Assembly (NCBI GenBank): GCA_034620365.1
Contig: JAQGEQ010000071.1
Span: forward strand, 2,542,001 to 2,606,000
Origin: Pegea sp. RAD2-039
Lineage: Eukaryota > Chordata > Thaliacea > Salpida > Salpidae
Direction of reading: 5' to 3'
Length of the DNA: 64,000 bases
Every line of letters starts with the position of its first letter. Positions within the stretch are counted from its first letter, which is position 1. Under the pieces are notes generated by a model that ran no database searches, was not told the origin of the DNA, and was given only the letters and a program-made list of their open reading frames with translations. The translations under genes and the position numbers were made by a program. This document shows, piece after piece, positions 13,654 through 26,566 of the stretch.

Positions 13654-16600
13654 TTAAATAGGTGCAAGTGTTCTCCTTTCACGATCAGTCAAGTCAGGAT
13701 GCCAAATATCTATGATAAATATAAGCCGGTAACTCTCTGCTTCTTGCCAAACTTCATGTTCAAATGAGTCATCAAAGATCATCACTTTTCCCTCCTCCCA
13801 TGTTCTAAGGATAAATAATCACAAAATTAGTCGATAACAGAAATAAACTGAATTAATCTAAACTGTAAGTAGCAAAAGGAGTTGATAATTAATTCGAAAC
13901 ACTCGATGTATTTCTAAAGAAACTTTATAATACTGAAGACATCTTGTGATTTGATAATTAATTAAGCTGCTAATCAGAATAATGATGCAACATCAGAATA
14001 TCGATTCAATTGTTTGAAATATGTTGCAACTTCAGCAAACTTAACAATACACTAAAAAGCATTTAACTAAAATTAGAAATAGTTGGAAAGTTACCTGATC
14101 TCATCAGCACATCTTAATTTGGTACCATTACCAGTCTTAGGAATCACAAGACCCAGATGCATTCGCAGACGACAATTTGTTGGGCCAGTATGGGGCCACA
14201 CATGAGTCCCAGGCATCATGATACTAAAAGTTGATAAATTTACAAGAATGAAAATACAAGATGAAATTGAAGAAAGAAAAGATTTATTTGAAGAAGTTGT
14301 GATCTTTGTAATCACCTGTATTTAATCTGACCACGTTTACAACCTGCAGCTGTATGCATCTTACTGATCAGGGAGCATGTCTTCGGAGTTCTTTCACATT
14401 CTTTGTGTCTATTTCCTACAAATTGATGATTAGATCTCATTCTTTAAACCTAAAGATCAAACCTCTGGAGTAAAGAGTGAATTGTCTCCATTCACCAGTG
14501 TTCTTCAGGCTCTCTTCTTCGTGAAGAAAGAGTCCTTCTTCAACATTCATCACTTTAAGAGCCTCACTTCGAATTGTCTTCCAGTTTGATTCCAATTTCT
14601 ATGAAAATTTTTTACTTATTTTGTGGTTGTGAGAAATTTGAGATTTTTTACAAATTTAATGACATAAAAAATCCCTCGAAAAAAGTTACAACAAAATAAA
14701 AAGATCTTTGAAGTAAAATTGTTAGATGAAGATTTTACTAAAAACCATTTTTATGGCAAAATTTTGAAGATGAGATGAAACAACAATAAAAAAGATGATT
14801 ATTAATAAAATTACTCGAAACAAAGTCGACTGTATTCAGTTTTAAAAGTTTTAATGTAAGAGAACAAAAGAGAATTGTTGAGAAAATTCGATTATAAAAT
14901 TTGTTCTGTCTTTGACAGAGTGTAAGATTTCACACACGATTCAATTAACCGCAAAAATATTTGTCTTTTGTTGTCTGGTTCATCGTTCTATTGCTAAATC
15001 AGAAATCTCGGTCAAAGGTCAAATAAATCAACTTTTTCATCAGTTGTGAAAATAATTTAGAAAACTTTGTGAGGATTTGTCGTTGGTTGAAATTTATTTC
15101 CTGTCAACCAACAGGTCGGGTAGAAAACAGAAAGTTTCGCAACATTTATTTTCTAAAACTTGTCTGACCAGTGGTAAGGATTATAACTTTCAAACCTTCA
15201 CAATATCCGTTACTTTTGCTTGTTCAGCCGTCCAAAAAGGTCTGGACTTGAGACGATTGACATTATATAGAGAGCGCTGATATTTAGAAAAGAATAAACC
15301 CTTATCTGCACCTCTTTGATACCATTCTTCAGCCTAGAATAAAAAAAAATTTTAATAATTGATACAATTGCTTGAAATATTTAAGTAGCTTGAATAGATG
15401 TTTTGAAATAAAACATTCTTCATCTATCTCTTCATTGGTGTATTTTTCAGATATAAAACTTTAGTTTGATGTATTTAGATAGCCTGGAGGTGAATACTTT
15501 TAATTGCAAAGAAATTTATCTTCAGAAAGTTTTAATGAAATTATTATTTGAACAATTCGAAGTTGATACACAACAACAGTTGCAACTTCAAAAATTAAAT
15601 CTAATTACAAGTTTATCGAGTATTGCCAACAAGACAATCAAACTTTAGTTGAGAAAATTACAAATTAAATTTAGTTTTGAAACATTTTGGTAGCAATCAC
15701 AACTAAATAAATTTTCAGTAATTTACGAGGCGACTTTGTGGAAAAGTAGAAGATTTGAAATCAATTATTTAGCTCAAAAATGAGAAGATTTTACAGGTGG
15801 ATGTACAAGAACTTCCTGATCCACTAACCTCTTCCTTACGTCCAGTACGAAAAAGAGCATCTCCGAGATGAAAGTAAAACTTCCCATCATGAACACCAGG
15901 AGCATCGGATTGGAGTCCTTCACTCAGATACTTGATCGACTTCTCCCAATCACCAGAGACTTTTATGATGAATCCGAGATGAACTTTAGCAAATCCATTG
16001 TCCGGATCAATTTTAAGTAGCTGCAAGATCAACATCCAGATGAAGATTAAAGACATTAAATAAAATCTCAGCTTTCTGACCCGTTCATAGATTGATTTAG
16101 CTCGGTCATTTTGATTAATAGTCAAGAAGAGGACTCCATATTCGTTGAGTATATCAACATCATTTGGGAACTCACGTATGACTTCCTTCATCAATTGTAA
16201 AGCTTCACGATATTTACCTGAATGAAAATTCAGTTAAGAAGTTAGTAGAATGCGCGCTGAATTTTGTTTTGGTTTGAAAGTTTGATATTGTTCACTTCTC
16301 ATCAAATACTCACCGAGAAATGTGTACTTCTTCAAACTCAGTAATCGGATTTCTTTTTTCAGAGCAATTGGAGTATTTGGCATAGTAGCAGCCTGATAAA
16401 TTAAATTTAATTAAAACAGGAACTGCATAAGTAAATTGCGTGGTAAGAAAAAGATTTGTAAAAAATAAAAATCAATAACGAAATTAGGTGAAATATTGAA
16501 TAAGATCTAATAATTTACAAATATTCAAAATATTTTCACATAAATCACAAAAAGCAGTTTTTCAGGTGGTTTAGTTGAAATCGGACTAAGAAATTAAACT

Positions 16601-18703
16601 TAGAAACAAATTTTACGACAAAAAATTGTTTAAAATGTTAATTTGTTTAGTAACTAGCAACATAAAATTTACCCAATTAAGAATTCATCCTTTAAACAGC
16701 AAATAGTTCATAAAAATTTGTGACAAGTATTTGAAAAAGTTATATTTAGACAAATTTGAAAAGTTTAAAAAGTAAAAACTGAAAAGTTTAAAAAGTAAAA
16801 ACTGAAAAGTTAATGGTTCTAGTTGTAACTTGATAATTCAGAAACGATAAATTGAGTAGAAAGCACAAAAGTTTTTACATCAGTCTGATGTTATGTAAAC
16901 AAATTTACCTTTTTTAACTGGCTAATACCTTCAAGCAATATTTCATTACTTCGTTCTTTTTCAGCTTTTGCCAGTAGTGCGTTTGCAAGTCCATACCTTT
17001 TACATACGACAATAAATTGAAGTTTGCAAATTTGATCGGATATCAGAATGACGCAGTTTGTTGAAAATAGTTTAATTACAGTCAGTTCAAAATGTCGCTA
17101 AACTTTTTATGAACTATTCAGCAATTAATGACATCTTCAACATTTGAACATCGACGTTAAAAAAAATAAAAGTAGAAAAATTGTTTCGTTTATTTAATAG
17201 TTTTTAATCAATTTGTAGATTTTGATAAATTAGTAAAGAAAATTAACCTTAATCGAGGACTGTTAGGATGAGATTTGAGAAGTTTTTCGAACAATGAAAC
17301 AGCTTGTTGAATGCTTTTACGCTTAATCAACTTTTCAGCTTCTTTAATTTCATTTAGAATTGGTTTATCTTCTGGCGCAGTTATTTGCTCTAAAAGTTCA
17401 TCATTAAATAAAAATATTTAATCAAATCTGCTGTCTAGCCTTCTCTTTTATTCTTCTCTTTTTTTGATTTTGCTGAAGTCTAAAAAATAAAACTTGTGAA
17501 TGAATCGATGTGAATATAACCGGATAAAATCTTACTTTCTTATCATGAGAGAGGTCTTTCTTCTCCACAACATCTGAAATTCAAATTTGTAATTTCTGTT
17601 CTATTTAAAAGATCATTTAAGTTTCATTTTTGGAAATAAACAACAGCTTCTGTCATATCAGTAAACGTAAAGCGGAATTATTTCACTTAAAATGAAAAAT
17701 AAATTATCTATGGTTTAACAGCTTCTATAACTCCTAATTCAATTTACTTTCTTTCAGATTTGTTTTTGCATCTTCCTACAAGACAAAAATTACCAGTTAA
17801 GAAAATATAAAAGTTAAACTTCAAAATGTTTTATAACTTTAATGATTTAAACAAACTATAATCATAGCAATAAGTTATTATAAATATCAAATTACCAACA
17901 AAGCAAAATTTAAGTAAACATTAAGTAGCTTTATATAAATAAATGTGTTTAGTCATAATTAAAGAACAAAGCTGTTAAAATATATTTCAATAAAATCAAT
18001 TTATTGAACACTCAACTTACAGTCACTGCAGGAGTATCTGACTTGCTGTTTACATGATCTGAAAATTTTTACATGAACTGTTTGAAAGGTTTGGAAGTTT
18101 TAAGCAAATGTTAAAAACAGATTAAAAAAAATAGCTTAAAAAAATTGATGAAGAAAGACTAACCTTCATTAAAAGATCCAGCTGATGAAGATTCATAACC
18201 TAAATAAAATATTCACAGAAATTAATATCAGACATTTTACTAATGTCACAGTTGGGTATTCTAAAAGTATCAAGCTTATCTTTAAATAATTAATAAGACA
18301 TTTAATTTGATACAAAGATAGATTTTTAAATGTAAGTTATACTTTATTAAGAGGCATAAATAATTGATTAAAGTCTACAGCAGCTTTTTATTAACTTGAA
18401 ACCAGTTTATTAAATAAAGTTAACTATTAATGATACATAAAGTCAATTAAACTAATAATTTAAGAAGTATAAATAAAATAATACTTTCTTTACCTAATAT
18501 ACTTTGGTAATCAATAAGTTTAAAATGAACTGAAATTAAAATTCCACATGTTATGATTATCAGAATAGGAATAATTTTTTTTGAATATGAAGTTTCTGTC
18601 TGATGAAAAAAAATTCTAAAATGAATAAAGAGACTTGATTTACCAAATCTATAACTCACTTTGAGAGCAGTTTTTTTATCTTTTGTAGAATCATTCTTTT
18701 TAT
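13654..18703 (-). CDS. ASPH: Aspartyl/asparaginyl beta-hydroxylase (ASPH), first exon missing
   Basis: Seventeen exons join in phase to about 540 residues: 18703-18660, 18599-18494, 18199-18164, 18058-18021, 17775-17748, 17573-17536, 17479-17440, 17389-17248, 16996-16909, 16392-16314, 16217-16081, 16020-15829, 15333-15196, 14598-14463, 14415-14316, 14223-14095, 13804-13654. ASPH is a type II ER membrane dioxygenase (Fe(II), 2-oxoglutarate) that hydroxylates Asp/Asn in EGF domains. Order seen: Lys-rich cytosolic end, one membrane helix (IIPILIIITCGILISVHF), a low-complexity luminal linker in several tiny exons, a TPR-like helical region, then the catalytic domain. The catalytic domain retains GTHVWPHTGPTNCRLRMHLG and FDDSFEHEVW, which carry the two metal-binding His and the substrate-site residues, so the enzyme looks active. 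The intron at 17390-17439 is 50 nt with a GC donor. The start-codon exon lies upstream of 18703 and was not found. Confidence 0.94.
16758..16811. repeat. Direct tandem repeat, 23-nt unit
   Basis: Two exact 23-nt copies (16758-16780 and 16781-16803) and an 8-nt partial third copy lie inside an ASPH intron. This is a simple slippage-type repeat. Confidence 0.85.
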
Positions 18704-20795
18704 CTACAAAATAGTTGAATCATGATTATGTCATATAAAAATAGACTACTAAAAAATATTTGGTTTTACTAAACAAATAGCTCATTGTTAAAAGAACTTG
18801 CTTAGACATTTATTAGCATTGAAGTAAAACCTTTTGTAAAATTTCTTTTGCGAATTTTTTTTTCATTGGACATCTTAAGACTGATTTTCCAAGATTAAAT
18901 TTTTAAATATGAATGAGGCAGCCTAAAATTTAAAAAAAATTAAGAATAGATTTCATAACATACACATAAACATTAAATAAAAAGTTGTAGATAATCAATT
19001 AACATATAAACAAGTTTTAAAAACTATAAAAATATGATTTATTGGCTTTTTATCTTTAATCACAGAAATTATTATTATTTTAAGTAAGTTTAATAATTGC
19101 TTCAAATTGAAATTGCAATAAAAATAATCTATAAACAAGACTTGTACAATAAAATTTGCTAAAAATACAACTTTATATGCTTCTGTAATCAGGCTTTTCA
19201 CTTTAAGTTGCAGTTAAGAAGTATTAATGCTTGAATGAAAGCACTAACCACAAATATTTCTAACGTAACAGTAATGCAGACTTTATCTGTAGCTTTAAAA
19301 ACTCCCAGCAATGAAAACCCTAGTGGTCGAAAAAATAAACTTTCTAGCGGTTTTGTGTTATAAACTAATTGACACTTTCCCCAAAAAAACTGCTTTAAAT
19401 TTTGTAAAAATACAATCAACTTATGAATGAAACGAAAGGTTTGAAAACAGTTTCTGAAAACATTGTTTTCAAGAAATTGTATTATAAATAAAAAAACATT
19501 TCTTCAAATACATACAAAAAGTATCGCAAGTTAAAAATTATTTGTTTATATTTTGATATTAATTTGGAAATTGAATGCATATTTCCTTTTTTTTATTTTA
19601 TTTTTTTTATATAAACCATTGCATCAAAAATGTTACATTAATTAAAGTGATTAAGTTTTATTAAGAGGTAAAAAAATCGTTCCACTGCGTTCGGGTTGCT
19701 TCGAAAGAAGCAAAAGCTATTGGATTGAGCCCAGATAGAAAATCCATCGATGGCACTGTCTCAGATCACTGAGCCGTGTCGTCGAACAGCGGATCTATAG
19801 AGTGAGGGTAGTTCAGCAGATCCTACATTTTACTGTAATAAAATGTCTTGCGCAGGCAAGAAAGTATGGCTGTAGACTTGCTTCCATCTACTATTTCTAT
19901 GTTAAAACTACTGAAGAAAGTTTTTGTATTTTTAAAATAACTGTATAAAGCCTTTATTTCTTTTTATAACATTGCTACCACAGTTTTTATTTACTTTCGG
20001 CTAATTGAAAGTTATGCCAAATATTATTAGTCTTAATATTTAAAAAATCAGTCTAAAAATAAAATACGATCTCTGCTAAAACTTTTAGAGACCATCAGCA
20101 TATTATTTATTGTAATATACAAGAACAAATTTCTCAATACAGTCAAAGTGCTTACAAATACTGAAATTTGATTTTAAAACTCATCAAATTAAAGTATAAG
20201 TCAAAAGTTAATCTATATTTCTCAAGGTTTACCGAAAAAATAGAAAGTAATCTTATTACTTCATTACAAATTAGGCATCTAATATTTATTATTGTTAATA
20301 AATTTTCTATCCAATGTTTTTAGCAATATTGTGGTTTGTAACTCTTAGTGCATCATTAAGTTTGTCTGAAGTAATTATCTCTTCTCGCTAAAACATAATC
20401 TGTCAAAAAAGTTCTTCATACTTAGTTCTTTAAATTTGTTTAAGCATATTTAACTAAGAAGTTAATGGAGTAGAGTTAAGAGTAATTTTTAAAGATAGTT
20501 AACTTAAAAATGCTAAAAAGAATTTTCAATTCATCTAATATTGTATTCATTTTGATTTTAAACCAACCAAATTTAAGAAAAATTGTTTGTACTGAACACT
20601 TTTCGTATACAAGTAACAGTTTGAAAATGTTAAGCTTGAACAAACGAGATCTTTTTGATGAGTAAGAATGGTGTATTCTGTAATTCATCTAGTTTATATT
20701 ATAAACTTTCATAACAATCAATTTAATTGATTATCTTCAAGAATACATGTATTGACATATAAAATGTTTCTCCTGATGTTTTAAAAATACTTTAG
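18704..20795. other. Gap upstream of ASPH with a GC-richer island
   Basis: The region must contain the ASPH first exon and promoter, which I could not identify. Apart from the island at about 19676-19890, described separately, it is AT-rich and featureless. Confidence 0.4.
19676..19890. other. Unidentified GC-richer island, possible mobile element or Pol III RNA
   Basis: About 215 bp stand out from the AT-rich surroundings. They hold short palindromes, including gcttcgaaagaagc (about 19699-19712) and ccatcgatgg (about 19743-19752). On the minus strand the segment ends in a run of seven T, as a Pol III terminator would. I see no clear A and B boxes and no match to the U1, U2, 7SK, RNase P, RNase MRP or SRP RNAs that I know. 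It is not similar to the SINE copies elsewhere in the window. No protein frame is convincing. Confidence 0.3.
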
Positions 20796-22918
20796 CTACA
20801 AAAATAGTTTATTGGTGAATAATGAACATTTTTTCATCAACTGATTGTCCAAATCCTTTATACCTCCAAGAAAAAAGATCGAGACGCTGTTACCAATTCC
20901 AGCATACAAGACATCTTTACTCATAAACTCAATCAGATTCATAGATTTTGATATTTTGTTAACTTTTGCTTTATCATTTGTATTACTTAAAATCTGTTGA
21001 AATAGAAATTTGTTTTAAACAGTTTCTACTGTTGTAGAAGGTATTTGAAAACTTTATTTTTATAGCAGAGATCTAGAATACATTCGATAATAGAACTAAA
21101 AAAGGTATAGATTAGTATACTTATAAACTATTCAAAAAAAATTTATATGCTTCAAGTTAATAAAAACTTACACAAAAGTATCCTTTTTGAGAGGTACTGA
21201 ATGTAAGTTTACCTTCCCACTCTAAATTTGAATGGTAACTTGAAAAATTAATTCGTCCCAAAAAATAATTATCAGATTTGTAAATAATTGAGCAAGTCGC
21301 TGGTATTTTTGAAAGTTTTGATTTATCTGTTATTTAAAAATTAGAATTGATGAGAGTAATTGTAGATACTATTAGTAGGAATAAGTATGATTTAAAAATG
21401 TATTCTATAATTCTTTACTTTATTGTCTAATCTTTCGAAAAACTATCTTCACTTGAAGGACTTTTTTCCCATAAATATTTTATAAATTATTTAATCTGCA
21501 CAGTCAGTAGTTAAACTTTAAATAAATTGAAAAAACTTAATTTTATAATTAGTAAGAAGTTATACATTAAGGCTTACTCAAAGACAGAATGCAAAGATTA
21601 AACTTATCAATCCAGCAACATCCCTTTTTAGTACATTGATTTTGATCAACAATAGTTTCACATTGAAGTCGTTCTTCAGCTTCCAGATTAGTTATTATGT
21701 ATATAATATCTTCTTTTGATAGCGGGCATGTGTCTTTTACTGTAGAAAATAATACTCTTTATCATTTTCATTAAAATTACACAAAGGTTTAATTTATTTT
21801 TTTATTAGAAAATTAAAATTAGTATTTTGGTAATAATTTTCTGATAGCTGTTGTTAGTTTTGTAAATTTAATTTTTAAATACTAATCAAATATTAAAACA
21901 ACTTTTTAATTTAATGACGAATTATAATAGTTTAGAAGCAAGATTGAAACCATCATTAAAAAGCTAAACTTACGTTTGACAGAAAAAGAGCAATTAAACT
22001 GGTTTTCTGCAAAAATGTTTAAAAAATATATTACAATCGTTGTATAACTCTTTGCTGAGTTTAATTTTTTTCAAATAATTTATTTTCAACCGACTCATCG
22101 ATGACAAACTTGTATGTGAATATTTTTCAACAACCAGCCACATTCTCTTACAACTGTTAATGTGATTAAACAAATTTCTTTAAAAAACAAACTTTCTGGT
22201 ACTCTTGAGTTAACAGTTTGATTTCTTTTGCATTTATTTTCGCATTGTTTTTTAGTCAGGAAAATATTATTGGATGAAGAACACCCTCCAAATATAAACA
22301 TTTCACATTCATTTGTGTTTGAATCGAAAGTAAATCGTTGGAAATATGCTTTACAAGGTTGCTGAATCATTTTTTCAAAACAATATGATGGCACGGTCTC
22401 TGAAACTATAAATAAAATGGTTAAATACAAAATATTTTTATTGTATTATATTAAGCTTGTGTTATATTACAAATAAACTTTAACTTTAATCATGAAATAA
22501 AAGTATAAATAGATTTCAAATAGAAATTTAACGTTTATTGTTTTTCCGATTGTGCTATTGAGAGATTAATAAAGTGATACTTTCACATACAAATTTACAA
22601 ATTTACAAACCTTGAAATGGAAACTAAATACATTTTTTGAATAAAAATTGGGATAAAGTTTAAGGATCAATTCAACAATTTTTTCATGAATAAATGAAAG
22701 CTTAAACAGAAAATTAAACAGTTTTATCAACAAACATCAAAATGTTTATATGAAGAACATATTTTAAGTGTGACTAAAACTTAATTGGTTACTTTTGAAA
22801 TAGAATTATTTCTATGTTTCAAAGTCACAGCAAATACATTTCACTAACCTTCAGTAAAAGAGGTAACATATTTAATTTGCCATAAAGTTATTGAAAGAAA
22901 CCAAAAAAACCATTTCAT
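20796..22918 (-). CDS. Secreted Kunitz plus trefoil-like domain protein
   Basis: Six exons join in phase to 276 residues: 22918-22849, 22405-22193, 22006-21974, 21739-21578, 21326-21172, 20993-20796. The first exon encodes a hydrophobic start (MKWFFWFLSITLWQIKY) fitting a signal peptide. A complete Kunitz domain follows with exact family spacing C-x8-C-x15-C-x7-C-x12-C-x3-C, starting at SYCFEK. The residues after the second Cys are Lys-Ala, the inhibitory P1-P1' pair of trypsin-type inhibitors, although the usual Gly before that position is absent. A trefoil-like (P-type) segment is next: CETIVDQNQCTKKGCCWID, with the diagnostic GCCW but a longer gap before it. The last roughly 120 residues have only a few Cys and match nothing I recognise. 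Family knowledge suggests an extracellular serine-protease inhibitor with a mucosal or matrix-binding module; the target is unknown. Confidence 0.85.
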
Positions 22919-22956
22919 GATAAAAGAAGCAATTTTTTCAGTATTTAAAAAAGGGT

Positions 22957-24317
22957 CTGAAAAACAATAAAACTTCAAACATTTAACAATTGATTATTAT
23001 AAGATATTTTGATTAGTTTCGAATTATGATATTTATAACACAATGTTGATACCTCAAATTAAAATTCTGATCACGCTGTTAGACGAGACACAAGACTCAA
23101 GATCGAATTTTGAGCATAGAATTTGGTATCCCAACTTAACTACGAGCGAAACTTTTTTAATTTTATAAACTTCAATAAAGTTTTATAATCAACTGATAAC
23201 AAACAGTATATATGAGCGTTTAGATTTTACATTGACACACCAAAATAGCGCCACAAATCTTTAGTTTAATTAATCCTCGGCACATAATCATTTGTTCTAA
23301 TATGCATTAATTTCTATACTTATACCTTTAAATAAACTACTATACTTGTAAAAGTAAAATTCTTGTTCTTAAATTATTCTATATAGCTGAAAAAAGCTCT
23401 TCTGAGAAAAACATTTAGTAAATCTGAGTGACAATTTTTCGTTTTCAGTTCTCTGTAATGCCCCCGGCAATGCTTCTTCTCCTAAAATAGTTTTTTTTTT
23501 TTTTACTAAAATCGTTTTTGGTGTAAAGGTAGTTAGAGTTTGTTAAGATTTTTTTTATATATATTTCAGCTTTATTGTAATCAAAATACAATTTATTTTT
23601 TAAATATTATTTGTGGAATCAATATAATTACTCATAAAACTGACAAAAATAAAATTCTTAATTTATTTAATTAAATCGCAAAATAATATGTAGAAAAAAA
23701 CTCTTGAAGAAAAACCTAAAAGAATTAAAAAGATGAAGTTTATTTGATCAACCAGATTGTTTACTTCTAAAAAGTTAAGAAATGAACGTTTTATGAAAAA
23801 AGCAAAATAGATATTAAATTAAAAAAAAAAGTTAATGTTTTTTCAAAACTTAAATATTTTAGTTGCAGGTTTTCAAGTTTAATTCTTGATATGAAAATTT
23901 GTTAAATTTACGAGAGTTTAACATCCACTTATTCCTAGTTTTATGTTTATAGAAAATTTATAGCTGAACTTTAAAAATAAAAATGATTAAAATCTATTAT
24001 TGATGCATACCAAGATTTTGTTCGAATCTAAATTCCAAATTGATTTTTTACAAGATTATCAAGTTGTTTGTTGAAACAGATTTTGTTAGAATGATTTAAT
24101 AGTTTGTTTCTATTTGGTTTGAATAAACAAATACTTAATCAAAAAAATTAAAGTCAAAATTCAGGTCCAAACTTTGAAATATTTGAAATTAAATGATAAG
24201 AATGAATATTTAAAATCTTTGCAAGCAGATGAACAGATATGAGAACTTCGATATCTTATTCAAACCTCAAAGACAATTGTTTGAAGTGAAAAAATGATTT
24301 CTGAGTTTATTACAACT
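22957..24317. other. Gap, no gene seen
   Basis: This AT-rich DNA separates the Kunitz gene from the 3' end of the uL1m gene, both on the minus strand. It has several T and A runs (for example about 23490-23505) and no recognisable coding exon. It should contain the Kunitz gene promoter. Confidence 0.55.
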
Positions 24318-26541
24318 TTAACAAGTTTCTAATCTAATTGGAACATCTTCAGTAAAACAAAGCACAGAAATTCCGGTGATAAACTCTGTTGGAGTTTTCT
24401 GCTGTTTTGTATTTTCTTCTTTTTTAAACATCTGAATAACATGACGGATATTTGCTGCAACTTCTTCAACCGGCTGTTTCAGCTGCAACAAAATAATCGA
24501 CAAATTTGAATTGAAGCGAAAAAGAAATCGACTTCATATAAAATCTCATTTTTACAGATCAGTTTCACAATTGAAATAAATTGATAAAAAAGAATCAATT
24601 TCAAAACTTACACTGCCAACTCTTGTAAGACTCATTTCACCATTATTAATATAATTATCATACTGAACTCCCGTACAGCGAGATTTTAAAGTTGACAGTA
24701 TTTCTTCTTCGTTTGTATACCCTCTTCCTCTAACTGGCAAATATGATCCCAATTTTGCTTTCAACTCCACATGATCACTAACAACATGACCATAATTATC
24801 CATACATAGATATGAATCACATTTCATCGAGTTGTTCAGTAGCTGTAAACAAGAACATTAAATGGCATTCAACACACAAAGCTTTGAAAAAGAAGCGCTC
24901 ATCTGTTGACCATGACAGTTGTTTTGATAAATAAGTAATAATTTAAGCTGAAAATGGAATAATAGAACTTACCTGTCTGATAAACAAAACTCCACCTGCA
25001 TGAGCGGCTCCATTTTCTAAACATAGTTGTTCTATATGCTCTTGGGAAGTAAATACACCAACAATATTTTTATAATCGAAAGGAAAGGGAACTTCGGTGT
25101 TTTTTAGAAACATATGTGGTTTGAAAATACCCTGAAAACAAACATGTTAAACTTTCTTGATATCAGCAGTGGGAGAATCATTCCCTTAGTTATCGGGATT
25201 CTACATGGAAAATTAAACATCTAAATATTTTCTCAACTCAAATTTATTACAGCAGATAATCAAAAAATAAAACTTATATCTAAGATGTTCAGCGTTTAAG
25301 AAAATGCAATAAAGTTAGTCTAGTTACTTGATAACATTAGAAAGAATATACCTTGTTAGAGATTTATATAAATGTTTGGAATGTTTATACTATAATAATT
25401 TTATATAATAAAAAGTTGAATCATAAAGTAAAATAGTTGTTTCTACAAAAAAGTATCATTTTTAAATAAAACTTTATTTAATTAATATTTCTATACAAAT
25501 AAAAACAAATATCTATTTTACCTTTTTACGTTTTGAAGCTGCTTGTAATGGATTCATTTTAATTCTTAACTGAATTAATGAATTCTCATCTACAAAATCT
25601 AATTCTGCTATTTCCCTCAGATAACTAATAGACTCCTCCAAGCTATACATTTTGGGTTTATAATCTTTAATAAAATAGATATCGTCAACTGGTTGGTCTT
25701 CAATCTTCTTATGACTTGAAAATATTGGTGTTTGCTTTTGTATAGGTCGCCTAAAACAAAATAAAATTAATAAAAACAATTATCTATAAATATAATAATG
25801 AGATAAAATAAATTTTAAAGTCAAGCTTTATATAAAAGGTTATTTTGTTAGACAATAGTTGATATAAATAAGGATAGATAATCAAATTAATTATAAAATA
25901 ACTGACCCCATCGTATAATCAATTCTTTTATCTCCTCTATAAAATACTCTTCTTCCTCTAAAAGTATCATTTCTATGTAGATACTGAGTTTTATTGAACT
26001 CACACATCTTTTCCTCCCTGGTTACATTTCTTCTACTTAAACAACTAGAAATACAAATGAATCTACCTGAAAACATTTGCTTCTAGTTAATATAAGCATT
26101 TAAACTTCTAAATACCACTTTAATTTAAAAAAATCATTATACAAAATAATTAAATTAAATAAACAACTATTTTAGTTTTAAGTAATTATCTAAAACTTGA
26201 AAAAAATTTACAGAAAAGTTCTTGCTTAATTTAGCTAAATAAAATATGATATATTCTGTGGTAAAGCTTTCTATAAAATTAGTTTATTTTTAGTTTATAA
26301 GAAAGAATAATATAAAAGCAATTTTTTAAATCATAAAAATGATTATGGTGATAAATATATAATAATTATATAAATAGAAACTGATACAAGTTTAGAATAT
26401 TATTTCTATGATCTAGATAAAACTAAAGATCAGATAGCCATAAAATAAAAAAAACAAATTACTTGTCAGCCAAGTTGTATTAAATTTTCTAAATCCATTT
26501 GAACTTGTGTTTGAGAAAAATGAACTAAGGACTTTTGTCAT
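24318..26541 (-). CDS. MRPL1: Mitochondrial large-subunit ribosomal protein uL1m
   Basis: Six exons join in phase to 340 residues: 26541-26463, 26066-25907, 25750-25522, 25131-24973, 24842-24612, 24482-24318. uL1 proteins form the mobile L1 stalk of the large ribosomal subunit; this is the mitochondrial form. Seen: an N-terminus rich in Ser, Arg and Lys without acids (MTKVLSSFFSNTSSNGFRKF), typical of a mitochondrial presequence, then MYSLEESISYLREIAELDF and ENGAAHAGGVLFIRQLL, hallmarks of uL1, and a late helix PVEEVAANIRHVIQMFKK. I chose the start at 26541 because this exon supplies the presequence and its phase fits the next exon; the ATG at 26076 lies just before that exon's acceptor and is not used in this model. 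An acceptor-like AG lies 25 nt before the start. Confidence 0.9.
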
Positions 26542-26566
26542 CACCATCAAAGCTTAATTACAAAAT

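Noticed and set aside
26010-26076. ATG at 26076 as start of uL1m
   Set aside because: That ATG spans an exon acceptor (tgttttcag); the upstream exon supplies a presequence in the right phase.
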